Assembly (NCBI RefSeq): GCF_029889745.1 | Contig: NZ_CP123639.1 | Coordinates: forward strand, 1,655,501-1,719,500 | Direction: 5' to 3' | DNA: 64,000 bases | Source: Ligilactobacillus faecis | Lineage (GTDB): Bacteria > Bacillota > Bacilli > Lactobacillales > Lactobacillaceae | Shown: positions 26,173-35,233 of the stretch, piece after piece | How positions within the stretch are numbered: position 1 is the first letter of the stretch | Layout: each line of letters begins with the position of its first letter | Position numbers and translations under genes: made by a program | Notes under the pieces: generated by a model | The model's input: the letters and a program-made list of their open reading frames with translations, nothing else | Told to the model about the DNA's origin: nothing | The model's database searches: none

Positions 26173-27286
26173 GTTTTTACGACAAGGTAAAACGATCGGG
26201 ATCCTCGGTGGTGGTCAGTTGGGGCAGATGCTTGCGTTGGCAGCAAAAGAGATGGGCTTTAAGACCCTTATTTTAGATCCAGACGCAACATGTCCAGCTG
26301 GTCAAGTAGCTGATCAGCAATTGGTTTTTGCTTATGATGATCGCTTGGCGTTAGAGCGCTTAGCGACTGAAGCTGATGTTTTAACGTATGAGTTTGAGAA
26401 TGTCGATCTAGCGGCGTTAGAAAAATTAACTGATCCAAAGCTTTTGCCCCAAGGGACTGAGCTGTTAAAGATCACTAAAAATCGTTTAGCTGAGAAAACG
26501 TTTTTGAAAGAACATGGCTTAAAGACTGCACCGTTTGCAAAAGTGACTAATAAAGCTGAGTTAGCTCAGGCACTCAAAGTGATCGGGATGCCAAGTATTT
26601 TGAAGACATGTGAAGGTGGTTATGATGGAAAGGCTCAACAAAATATTTTGACTCCTGCAGATATTTTGCTGGCTGAAGAGTTACTAACACAAGGAACCTG
26701 TATTTTAGAGGGATTTGTTGATTTTAAGCTAGAATGCTCAGTGATGGTCGCAAGAAATGCTGCTGGAGAGATAACTGTCTTTCCAGTTAGTGAAAATATC
26801 CATCGTGACCATATTTTGCACGAAAGCATCGTTCCCGCTCGGATCTCAGAGTCTTTGACAGATAAAGCACAAGCTTTAGCTAAGCAGATCGCGCAAGGGC
26901 TAGAGCTCAAAGGGATCTTAGGAGTCGAGATGTTTATTGGGCAAGACGAAGAGATCTATATCAATGAACTTGCTCCACGACCACATAATTCAGGGCATTA
27001 TTCGATCGAAGCGTGCAATTTTTCACAATTTGATATTCATGATCGAGCGATCTTGAATTGGCCTTTGCCACAGATCGAATTACTGAAACCAGCAGTAATG
27101 GTCAATGTTTTAGGGCAACATCATGCTAAGAGCCAAGAACTGATCCAAGCTAAACCAAACTGGCATTTTCATGATTATGGTAAACAAGAGGTCCGCACAG
27201 GCCGCAAGATGGGACATATTACGATCTTAACAGATGATCTCACTAAAACTTTGGCAGAGATCGCTGAAACAACGGTATGGGATTAA
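26165..27286 (+). CDS. purK: N5-carboxyaminoimidazole ribonucleotide synthase
   Basis: PurK uses ATP and bicarbonate to make N5-CAIR from AIR. It is an ATP-grasp enzyme with the N-terminal [13 protein letters not shown] motif, the [10 protein letters not shown] loop and the [20 protein letters not shown] segment. TTG 26165, overlapping the end of purE, gives the normal family N-terminus (373 residues); the frame is open far upstream within purE but that part is not homologous. The overlap points to translational coupling. Confidence 0.93.
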   Translation: MVEFLRQGKTIGILGGGQLGQMLALAAKEMGFKTLILDPDATCPAGQVADQQLVFAYDDRLALERLATEADVLTYEFENVDLAALEKLTDPKLLPQGTELLKITKNRLAEKTFLKEHGLKTAPFAKVTNKAELAQALKVIGMPSILKTCEGGYDGKAQQNILTPADILLAEELLTQGTCILEGFVDFKLECSVMVARNAAGEITVFPVSENIHRDHILHESIVPARISESLTDKAQALAKQIAQGLELKGILGVEMFIGQDEEIYINELAPRPHNSGHYSIEACNFSQFDIHDRAILNWPLPQIELLKPAVMVNVLGQHHAKSQELIQAKPNWHFHDYGKQEVRTGRKMGHITILTDDLTKTLAEIAETTVWD

Positions 27287-27304
27287 ATTTAAAGGAGATT
27301 ACGA

Positions 27305-28600
27305 ATGCTTTCAAGATATACACGTAAAGAAATGGCAGAACTTTGGACTGATGAAAAGAAGTTTGAATGTTGGTTAGCTGTCGAGATCGCAGCTGATGAA
27401 GCGTGGTCTAAATTAGGCCATATTCCAGCCGAAGATGTCGAAAAGTTAAAACAAAACGCTAAATTTGATATTCAACGGATCCAAGAGATCGAAGCGGTGA
27501 CACATCATGACGTGATCGCTTTTACGCGTAATGTGTCTGAATCGCTTGGGGATGAGAAAAAATGGGTCCATTACGGTCTAACAAGTACTGACGTTGTTGA
27601 TACGGCGTATGGCTACCAATTAAAGCAAGTCAATGATATCATTCGCCAAGATTTGAAAGATTTCACAAAGATCGTGGCTGATAAAGCACGTGAGCATAAG
27701 AATACTGTCATGATGGGAAGAACGCACGGTGTTCATGCTGAGCCAACTACTTTTGGGGTCAAATTAGCTCGTTGGTATTCTGAAATGAAACGTAATATCG
27801 AGCGCTTCGAGCATGCAGCCAAAGGTGTCGAAGCTGGTAAGATCAGTGGAGCTGTTGGTACGTTTGCCAATATCGATCCATTTGTTGAGGAATATGTTTG
27901 TGAAAAATTAGGGATCCGACCACAAGAGGTCTCGAGCCAAGTTTTACCGCGTGACCTACATGCTGAATATTTAGCTGCCCTAGCTTTGATCGCAACGAGC
28001 TTAGAAGAATTTGCGACTGAGATCCGTGGTCTACAAAAATCAGAGACACGTGAAGTTGAAGAATATTTTGCTAAAGGGCAAAAAGGATCATCTGCGATGC
28101 CACATAAACGAAATCCGATCGGTTCCGAAAATATCTGTGGATTAGCTCGCGTTTGTCGCGGTCACATGGTCACAGCTTATGAAAATGTCGCTTTGTGGCA
28201 TGAACGTGATATCTCACATTCATCAGCTGAACGGATCATCTTACCAGATACAACGATCTTGATCGACTATATGCTAAATCGTTTTGGGAAGATCGTGAAG
28301 AATTTGACAGTCTTTCCAGAAAATATGAAACGGAATATGGACAAGTCGTTTGGATTGATCTATAGTGGACGTGTGCTCTTGAAATTGATCGATACAGGTA
28401 TGAGTCGTGAAGAAGCCTATGATCTAGTACAACCATATACCGCAAAAGCTTGGGATGAACAAACGCAATTTAGACCATTGCTTGAAAGTGATGAGACGAT
28501 CATGAGTCGCTTGTCTAAAGAAGACTTGGACGATGCTTTCGATTATCACTGGCATTTGCGTCATGTTGATGATATCTTTAAACGTGTCGGTCTCGAATAA
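27305..28600 (+). CDS. purB: Adenylosuccinate lyase
   Basis: PurB cleaves SAICAR to AICAR and adenylosuccinate to AMP, releasing fumarate both times. The 431-residue protein has the fumarase/lyase superfamily signature [22 protein letters not shown] and [14 protein letters not shown]. An AAAGGAG ribosome binding site precedes ATG 27305. In Bacillus-type operons purC follows purB directly; here a terminator and an 8-kb pilus cluster come next. Confidence 0.97.
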   Translation: MLSRYTRKEMAELWTDEKKFECWLAVEIAADEAWSKLGHIPAEDVEKLKQNAKFDIQRIQEIEAVTHHDVIAFTRNVSESLGDEKKWVHYGLTSTDVVDTAYGYQLKQVNDIIRQDLKDFTKIVADKAREHKNTVMMGRTHGVHAEPTTFGVKLARWYSEMKRNIERFEHAAKGVEAGKISGAVGTFANIDPFVEEYVCEKLGIRPQEVSSQVLPRDLHAEYLAALALIATSLEEFATEIRGLQKSETREVEEYFAKGQKGSSAMPHKRNPIGSENICGLARVCRGHMVTAYENVALWHERDISHSSAERIILPDTTILIDYMLNRFGKIVKNLTVFPENMKRNMDKSFGLIYSGRVLLKLIDTGMSREEAYDLVQPYTAKAWDEQTQFRPLLESDETIMSRLSKEDLDDAFDYHWHLRHVDDIFKRVGLE

Positions 28601-28612
28601 GAAAATAGCTGG

Positions 28613-28645
28613 AAAAGTGCCTACTGAAAGTAGGTGCTTTTTTTT
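28613..28645 (+). terminator. purB terminator
   Basis: A 12-bp stem with two G-U pairs (28613-28624 with 28630-28641) runs into T8. It closes the purEKB transcript. Confidence 0.85.
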
Positions 28646-28773
28646 ATGCATTAAAAACAAAAGTCACCATCTAATTATTTATATATAACTAAAAAGTTAT
28701 CCATTTTAGAAAATAATTCTACTTTCGATCACCGTTAAATTATGAATTTATTAAAAAATTAAAAACAAAATAG

Positions 28774-28803
28774 TTGCGAATTATAATGTGTATCCGCTAT
28801 TAT
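28774..28803 (+). promoter_or_regulatory. Candidate pilus promoter with PurBox-like CGAAT
   Basis: TTGCGA (28774-28779), an 18-base spacer and TATTAT (28798-28803). The sequence TAGTTGCGAAT followed by an A/T stretch and AATGTGT closely resembles the purC promoter at 36502-36522. Confidence 0.5.
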
Positions 28804-28832
28804 AAAAGTAAATATAATTTCTATATTTTTAG

Positions 28833-28880
28833 GTATTTTAAAAATGGTATAAAGATATACCTTTTAAAATACAGGTTTTT
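28833..28880 (+). promoter_or_regulatory. Long leader hairpin of the pilus operon
   Basis: An 11-bp outer stem (28833-28843 with 28862-28872) and a 6-bp inner stem (28846-28851 with 28856-28861) around AAGA are followed by T5. The shape is terminator-like but AT-rich. It lies about 140 bases before the first pilin gene, in a 360-base region with no other gene. Confidence 0.5.
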
Positions 28881-29010
28881 ATTGAGTAGTTTTGAAAAAG
28901 GGAGTGGTAGATTTTATTGTAAAGATAAGTAAAAATCGGTCACTACATAGTTAGGGAGATGAGAGAAATATTTTTATAGTTTTAATTTTTTTGGAAGGAG
29001 CGCTAAAGTG

Positions 29011-32000
29011 ATGAATAAAACTATAAGTAAATTTTTTGATATAATTATGTTACTGACGTTAGTTATCTCGATGCTTGCTCCGCTCAAAGTTCAGGCAGTT
29101 ACAAATCAGATCGTGCCACAATATACGGATGATACTGATGGTTCTGGGATTTATCCAAAGGCTTATTGGGAACCTGTTACAGAAGGAAATGTCCGTAATC
29201 ATCAAGGGGCAGTACAAGATAAAGACTGGGATGGTCAGACTTGGGATGGGGATCCGAATAATTTGACCAATTCCTACTTTAAGTATGGTGCTGCTGATAA
29301 TCCGGATTTTGCGATCCGCCAATTTGCTCGTGAGACAGCTACTCCTGGGCTTTTTGATGTTTATGCCAATATTCGCGGGAATGCAACTGAGATCTCTAAA
29401 CGTGTCGATGTCGTCTTTGTCGTTGATACTTCTGGAAGTATGGCAGACTATTCGCGTTTGAAAAATGCTAAAGATGGAATCGCAAACTTTTTAGACGGGA
29501 TCACTTCGGTCGGGCTTAAAGATAAAGTTCATACTGGACTTGTGACTTATAGTTCAGAGGGGAGTGAGCGTGTTAAGCTTGGAAGCATCGGTAGTAATTC
29601 TGCCGATATAAAGGAGGCACTTACCAATACAAGAGCTGATGGTGGGACATTTACTCAAGATGGTTTGAGGAAAGCTGCTGATATGTTGGCTACGAGTACC
29701 GCCGATGAAAAACGTATCATTTTGCTGACGGATGGACGGCCGACTTACTCGTATAAGGTGAAAAAGGCTGAAACGATAGATGGCGTTGTTTATGGTACTG
29801 AGTTTGGAAATACACGTGAAGGTGCCGGAAGTAGTGATATGTTTGAGCATTCATTGTGGGGCGGTGATCACAGATATACAGTAGATGGATGTTATATCGA
29901 TAGTACTTGGCCAGCTACTTTAGGTGAAGCACGTTTGATCAAAGAAAAGAAAATCGAGATCAATGCTTTGGGTATCGGAATAAGTGGTCGCTATACAAAG
30001 AAAATGGAATTGTTAGCTAGTCCAGGGAAATATGAGGCGCAATCAAATTCCGAAAGTATCAAGAATTATCTTGATAGTCAGATGGACGATGTGATCAACA
30101 GTTTTGGGACGATCTCTAACGGTAGAGTAGAGATTTCGATCGGAACACAATATGATGTCGTAGAAGGCTTTTTAGATATCAACAGTGTTGGTAAGGTAAA
30201 TGTTGATATGGGGGCATTTGGTAAATATGAATCTGAAGCGAAAAACGGCAAGGTGACCGTTGGTGGCGAGTATACTCCAATCAATCTATCTAAAGATCAA
30301 GAGATCCAGATCCACTACCAAGTTCGTTTGAAGACCGAGACTGAGGACTTTGTTCCAGGTAAATGGTATCAAATGAATAGTACAGCTACTTTAAGCGCTG
30401 ATGGGATCGGAAGTGTTTCGTTTGGTATCCCATCAGGTAAAGGAGCTGGAACTTCACTTGAAGTGACAAAAGAGTGGAAGACGCTTTCTGAGAGCACAAC
30501 GTTACCTGAAAATATCAGCTTTAAAGTTATCCGTGAGATCGCACAAGGACAAAGTGCTTGGACAGAAGCAACTGGAACTTTAGATGCTTCAAAGGAATGG
30601 ACGGGGATCTTTGATCAGCTTTCTATTGATGGGCAACCGGTATACTTAGCCAAAGATACTGGCTTTGGTAAAGAATATCTCTATAAACTCAGTGAAGAAA
30701 GTCTAGTACCTGGTTTCCATTCTGCGATCGAACAGATCGGTAATAACAAGTGGAAATTGATCAACTCTGAGTTAGGTGTCAAAGTCCAAAAGAAAGCAAC
30801 AGCGAATGATGCTGCTTTAGCTGGAGCTGAATTTAAGTTAGTCAAATATGTTGCTGATCAAGAAGAGATCGTCAAAGAACGACTCGAAGCTAACGATGCA
30901 AATTCGATCGCAGATCAGATCGGAGATGGACGCTATGCTTTGATCGAGACAAAAGCGCCGAAAGGTTATAGCTTAGATGACACGCCACTTGAATTTAAAG
31001 TTGAAAAAGGTAAATTCTTTGATGTAAATAACCAAGAGATCACGTCTGAAAGTCTTGCTTCAAAGACGACTGGTTTTTATTTAGATAAAACAAAAGCTTA
31101 TGTTTTAACGGGTGTTAAGTTAAACGAACTCAAGGATTTTGAGCTTGTTTTAGAAAAAGTCGATGAGAAGGGTGAATTGTTAAAAGGAGCTGAATTTGAG
31201 CTCAAGTCTGAAGCGCTAAATTATCAGCAGAAATTGACTGGTGGCACAAGCTACACATTTACTGGTTTAAAACCAGGAAGTTACATTTTAACTGAAACTA
31301 AAGCGCCTACAGACTATAAAATGCTAACAAAGCCGATCGAATTTACGATCGATGCTGAAGGTAACGTCAAGGTCGATAAAGATCAGATCAGCGGTGATAT
31401 CTCATGTGAGTTAACGGAAGGTAATAAAGCTAATAAACTAAGCTTTAAAGTTGCAAATAAACCGTTGACACCAGGGAAAGTCAAAGTCGAAAAATACGAT
31501 CAAAGCGGTAAGGCTTTAGCAAATGCCCGATTTATTCTGAAACGCTATGATTCTGAATGGAACAACGTTCAAAAAGAAAAAGAGCTTACAGCAAATAAAA
31601 TGACTTTAGAAGATCTTAAGTCAGGAAATTATGAATTAGTCGAAATTGAAGCGCCAGTAGGTTACGAGTTAGATCAAACACCGATCAGATTCCAACGGCA
31701 AGACGGCAAATGGCTCGATGAAGCTGGTAAAGAGCTTAAAGGAAAACAAAATGGCGTTTTAGATCAATTATATGTTGACGATAAAGATCCTACAATGTTA
31801 GTTCTTTCAAAAACAAACAAACTAAAGGATACCGACCTAACGATCAAAAAAGTTACTGGTTTCTTACAAAAGCCATTAGCTGGGGCAGAATTCAAAGTAA
31901 CTGATAAAGATGGTAAGGAATATCAAGTCACTGATGAAGGTGAAGGAATCTTTAAAGTTACAGGTCTAGCTCCTGGTGAGTACACGATCGAAGAAACGAA

Positions 32001-32256
32001 AGCACCTGAAGGTTATGTGAAATTGACCGAAGCGCTCAAGTTTACGATCAGTGCAGATGGAAAAGTTGAAGGTGGAAACTTTACTTTGACAAACACCGGT
32101 AATAACACCCTCGAAGTAACTGTCAAAAACCACGCAGCTGGTATTTTACCAGAAACGGGTGGAAACGGGATCTATATCTATCTTTTGGTCGGTGCTTCAC
32201 TGATGTTGCTTACTGGGATCAGTATTGCTGCCTTTCGCAATAAGAGGAGGGTGTAG
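29011..32256 (+). CDS. VWA-domain pilus tip adhesin with LPETG anchor
   Basis: The protein of about 1,081 residues has a signal peptide ending near QAV, a von Willebrand A domain with intact MIDAS DTSGSM (Asp140, Ser142, Ser144, counting from the upstream GTG at 29008) and LLTDGRP, four SpaA/Cna-B-like repeats recognised by E-boxes such as LIETKAPKGY, ILTETKAPTDY, LVEIEAPVGY and IEETKAPEGY, and an LPETG sorting signal (about 1047-1051) with a membrane helix and basic tail. This is the layout of tip pilins that bind host matrix. ATG 29011 and the adjacent GTG 29008 share the AAGGAG site. It is the first gene of the pilus operon. The ligand is unknown. Confidence 0.92.
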   Translation: MNKTISKFFDIIMLLTLVISMLAPLKVQAVTNQIVPQYTDDTDGSGIYPKAYWEPVTEGNVRNHQGAVQDKDWDGQTWDGDPNNLTNSYFKYGAADNPDFAIRQFARETATPGLFDVYANIRGNATEISKRVDVVFVVDTSGSMADYSRLKNAKDGIANFLDGITSVGLKDKVHTGLVTYSSEGSERVKLGSIGSNSADIKEALTNTRADGGTFTQDGLRKAADMLATSTADEKRIILLTDGRPTYSYKVKKAETIDGVVYGTEFGNTREGAGSSDMFEHSLWGGDHRYTVDGCYIDSTWPATLGEARLIKEKKIEINALGIGISGRYTKKMELLASPGKYEAQSNSESIKNYLDSQMDDVINSFGTISNGRVEISIGTQYDVVEGFLDINSVGKVNVDMGAFGKYESEAKNGKVTVGGEYTPINLSKDQEIQIHYQVRLKTETEDFVPGKWYQMNSTATLSADGIGSVSFGIPSGKGAGTSLEVTKEWKTLSESTTLPENISFKVIREIAQGQSAWTEATGTLDASKEWTGIFDQLSIDGQPVYLAKDTGFGKEYLYKLSEESLVPGFHSAIEQIGNNKWKLINSELGVKVQKKATANDAALAGAEFKLVKYVADQEEIVKERLEANDANSIADQIGDGRYALIETKAPKGYSLDDTPLEFKVEKGKFFDVNNQEITSESLASKTTGFYLDKTKAYVLTGVKLNELKDFELVLEKVDEKGELLKGAEFELKSEALNYQQKLTGGTSYTFTGLKPGSYILTETKAPTDYKMLTKPIEFTIDAEGNVKVDKDQISGDISCELTEGNKANKLSFKVANKPLTPGKVKVEKYDQSGKALANARFILKRYDSEWNNVQKEKELTANKMTLEDLKSGNYELVEIEAPVGYELDQTPIRFQRQDGKWLDEAGKELKGKQNGVLDQLYVDDKDPTMLVLSKTNKLKDTDLTIKKVTGFLQKPLAGAEFKVTDKDGKEYQVTDEGEGIFKVTGLAPGEYTIEETKAPEGYVKLTEALKFTISADGKVEGGNFTLTNTGNNTLEVTVKNHAAGILPETGGNGIYIYLLVGASLMLLTGISIAAFRNKRRV

Positions 32257-32259
32257 GCG

Positions 32260-33417
32260 ATGAAAAAGATATTACAAACACTTCTATTATTGCTTGGATT
32301 GTGCTTGCCGTTTGTAGGGGTCAATGCCCGAGCAGATGAAACTGCACAACGTTTGCAAGTGATCGTCCAACATCAATTTGAAAATCAAAGTGGAAGTGAG
32401 ATGGTCACAGGTTCTGATATCCCACTTTCATTGTATGAGATCACTGCGGACTATGGGCAAAAAGATCCTGAAAAAGCTCAAGCGTTTTTAGAGAATTTTT
32501 CGCAAATGTCACCTTTAGAAGTTAAAGAGTATTTGGCTAAAGAACAAGTGCCGAAGTTAGAGACTGTGTTGACTGATCAAAATGGCAAAGCACATTTTGA
32601 TATCCAAGGAAACAATACCGCTTATTTGATCGTGCAAGATACATCGGTCAAAGGGCAAACGATCGTACCGTTAGCGTTCTCGCTTCCGCTTTTGGCAGTT
32701 GACGGCACGCTAAAAAATATGATCGAGCTTTATACAAAACCAGTTGAATTAACGACTTGTCCGTATTTTTACAAATATGGAGTTAGTGGTAAAGAACAAA
32801 AGCCGTTAGCCTCTGCTGAGTTTGTGATCTATAAAGAAGTTGAAGCAGAAAAACAGTATTTAACTATGGATGGGAAAACTTTTAGTACAAGTGTTGATCC
32901 GCTGGGTGATCCTAAGATCAAAAAATACACTTCGGATGAAAATGGGCTCGTTCTCTGTGATACGGTGCTAGACCAAGGTAAATATTTCTTTAGCGAAGTC
33001 AAAGCGCCAAGTGGATACAGTATTTCAGCTGGAGCTAAGCAAGTAGCGTTTGAAGTCTTGGAGACTGGTAAAGTTAGTCTGCAAGGCGTGATGTTAGCTG
33101 AATTAGTTGGTGGAATGGTACCAAGTTCATTCACTGAAGCGCCTAAAGTTTTAAATTACGCTCAGGTAACTGAAAAGGAAGATGATCCAGCCAATGGTTC
33201 ATCTGAAAGTTCAAAAGACCAAGGTGGAACTTTAGGTGGATCAAATGATCAAACGGGAGGTGATCTTGGTTCCAAGCCATCTACGGGCAAACATAATGGT
33301 TTTTTAGCTCAGTTAGGTGAAAAGAAAAATATGGTCTCGATGTTAGGGATCATAATGCTTATCATAGCAACATTCATATTATTAAAACAGAGGAAAGGAA
33401 GTAAGGACAATGAGTAA
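32260..33417 (+). CDS. Minor (probably basal) pilin with degenerate sorting signal
   Basis: The 385-residue protein has a signal peptide (cut near ARA-DE), a first domain of about 140 residues, and a Cna-B-like domain with SAEFVIYKEVE and YFFSEVKAPSGYS. A Ser/Gly-rich linker leads to a C-terminal membrane helix and KQRKGSK tail. The place where LPQTGE is expected reads LAQLGE (349-353), while KPSTG stands at 339-343. Small middle-gene pilins usually sit at the base and are linked to the wall by the housekeeping sortase. It starts four bases after the tip gene and overlaps the backbone gene. Confidence 0.87.
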   Translation: MKKILQTLLLLLGLCLPFVGVNARADETAQRLQVIVQHQFENQSGSEMVTGSDIPLSLYEITADYGQKDPEKAQAFLENFSQMSPLEVKEYLAKEQVPKLETVLTDQNGKAHFDIQGNNTAYLIVQDTSVKGQTIVPLAFSLPLLAVDGTLKNMIELYTKPVELTTCPYFYKYGVSGKEQKPLASAEFVIYKEVEAEKQYLTMDGKTFSTSVDPLGDPKIKKYTSDENGLVLCDTVLDQGKYFFSEVKAPSGYSISAGAKQVAFEVLETGKVSLQGVMLAELVGGMVPSSFTEAPKVLNYAQVTEKEDDPANGSSESSKDQGGTLGGSNDQTGGDLGSKPSTGKHNGFLAQLGEKKNMVSMLGIIMLIIATFILLKQRKGSKDNE

Positions 33418-35158
33418 AAAGATAAAAGGACTCTTCATGAGTTTATTATTACTAGCTTCAGTTTTAGTACCAAGTCTTGGGAGTCTCGGAACTGTTAAAG
33501 CCGATGAAGTGAATACAAATCCAGATAAAGTTCCTAATGAAGTGAATATTACTGTGCATAAACGTGTTTTTGATGACAAACTGCCAGAATTTACCCCAAA
33601 TACGGGTGAAGAAATGCCGAATTTTGGTGGTAATGCCCTACCAAATATCGGATTTACTGTTTATGATATTACAGATAAATATCTTGCAGAACTTAAGGGT
33701 GGCAAAGATGCCCAAACAGCAACGGATGCTCTAGTGAAGTATTATACAGAAAATGGTACTTCAAATGAAGACACTGTCGTTAAAGAACAACAATTGACAA
33801 ATGCGAGCGGTGATACGACTTTTGAAAAGATTGCGACTAAGATCAATAAAGATGAATTCCGGACATTATTGATCCTAGAAACAAAATCTCCAACGGGTAT
33901 TACACAAAAAGCTGCTCCAATTGTTTTAACTTTACCAGTTTATGGATCTGGAAATGTAGCTTTAGAAAATATCCATATTTATCCAAAAAATGTTGAAAGT
34001 ACAGATGGTAAAGATTTTGCTTCTGGTAAATTGACCAAAGAATTAAAAGATAAGATTTTACACGATCACAAAGATTGGGATGGTTTAGGAGTAAATAATA
34101 ATACGGTTTTATCTCCACGTATCGGACGCTTATTACATTATCAAGTAACTTATGATGTGCCAGCAACAACAATTTTTGATACTAATAATGGGATCGAACT
34201 TATAGATGATCCTGGCCCAGGGTTGGTATTACCTGAAAAAGTTGTGAAAGGTACAGATGGTGAAGTTGTTGATACGATCGTTGATGCGATCAATTCGAAG
34301 CAAGCAACAGTGGATAATGTTACTGTTACATCTAAAGTAAATGTAAATATTCCAGAAGATGCTATTGAATATGAAACAGGTGCTGACGGTGGGAATTCGA
34401 AATTCACGTTAACACTTAAAGGTGAACAATATGCCAATCTAGCTGGTGAACGTCTAACTATCGATTACTACGCTTTCTTAGGTATGCGAAATGCCAGTTT
34501 GGATAATCCTGTCGATAATAAAGTTGAAGTAACAGCCGATACAACAAGAGGATCTGAAACTTCAACAACAGATCAAGCAAATACAGCGTTATTACGAACG
34601 ACAGCAACCCTTATCAAACAAGCTGAAAAACCATTGGCTGTTGGTGGTATCAACTTTAAAAAAGTAGATGCTCAATCTAATAAAGCATTAGAAGGTGCAG
34701 AATTCGTTGTTTATGATAAGACGCATAAATACGTTCAAATCAACCGTGCTGAGTCAACTGCTACAGGTCAACGCTATGATCTTAAGCATGTTGAAGCAGC
34801 GAAAGATGCAACTGTCTTTAGATCAAATAAAGATGGTGAACTCGTGATGCTAGATAAGGATGGTAATCCAATGACGGATAAGACGGGGATTATCTACTTA
34901 CCATATACTGATCAATATCAATTGATCGAAACAAAAGCACCAGAGGGTTATGTTAAAGGCGAAGTTGTCAACTTTACGATCCAAAGAAACTCTTATAAGG
35001 ACACATTGAACGATCCTACTCCGATCAAAAACGCGAAAAAAGGTATCTTACCATCAACTGGTGGGATGGGTATCTACCTCTTCTTAGCACTTGGTGTTGC
35101 TTTGATGGGTGGCGCTTATGTTTGGTTCAAGAAAACTCGTAAAAATGAAAACGTCTAA
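33410..35158 (+). CDS. Major pilin backbone subunit, SpaA type, LPSTG
   Basis: The 582-residue protein has a signal peptide (cut near VKA-DE), a pilin motif with the linking lysine in IHIYPKN (Lys193), internal domains that should form isopeptide bonds (E-boxes LILETKSPTGI and LIETKAPEGY), and an LPSTG sorting signal (547-551) before the membrane helix. Sortase C would join its Thr to Lys193 of the next subunit to build the shaft. Its codon use has few GATC sites compared with neighbours. It overlaps the minor pilin by eight bases. Confidence 0.93.
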   Translation: MSKKIKGLFMSLLLLASVLVPSLGSLGTVKADEVNTNPDKVPNEVNITVHKRVFDDKLPEFTPNTGEEMPNFGGNALPNIGFTVYDITDKYLAELKGGKDAQTATDALVKYYTENGTSNEDTVVKEQQLTNASGDTTFEKIATKINKDEFRTLLILETKSPTGITQKAAPIVLTLPVYGSGNVALENIHIYPKNVESTDGKDFASGKLTKELKDKILHDHKDWDGLGVNNNTVLSPRIGRLLHYQVTYDVPATTIFDTNNGIELIDDPGPGLVLPEKVVKGTDGEVVDTIVDAINSKQATVDNVTVTSKVNVNIPEDAIEYETGADGGNSKFTLTLKGEQYANLAGERLTIDYYAFLGMRNASLDNPVDNKVEVTADTTRGSETSTTDQANTALLRTTATLIKQAEKPLAVGGINFKKVDAQSNKALEGAEFVVYDKTHKYVQINRAESTATGQRYDLKHVEAAKDATVFRSNKDGELVMLDKDGNPMTDKTGIIYLPYTDQYQLIETKAPEGYVKGEVVNFTIQRNSYKDTLNDPTPIKNAKKGILPSTGGMGIYLFLALGVALMGGAYVWFKKTRKNENV

Positions 35159-35190
35159 TTAGGCGTCCAAACTCAAATTTGATAAAAAGA

Positions 35191-35221
35191 CGCATAATGA
35201 CACCATTATGTGTTTTTTTTT
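35191..35221 (+). terminator. Hairpin and T-run between backbone pilin and sortase
   Basis: CATAATG (35193-35199) pairs with CATTATG (35204-35210), extended by G-T and C-G pairs, and is followed by nine T. The sortase ribosome binding site follows at once, so partial termination would lower sortase relative to pilin. Confidence 0.7.
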
Positions 35222-35233
35222 AGAAAGGTCTGC

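Noticed and set aside
29059-30284. Minus-strand frames within the VWA adhesin gene
   Set aside because: They are shadows of a low-stop frame and have no ribosome binding sites.
31100-32100. Tandem DNA repeat or CRISPR in the adhesin
   Set aside because: The Cna-B domains repeat at protein level only; DNA identity between them is low and there is no spacer pattern. No CRISPR array was seen anywhere in the window.
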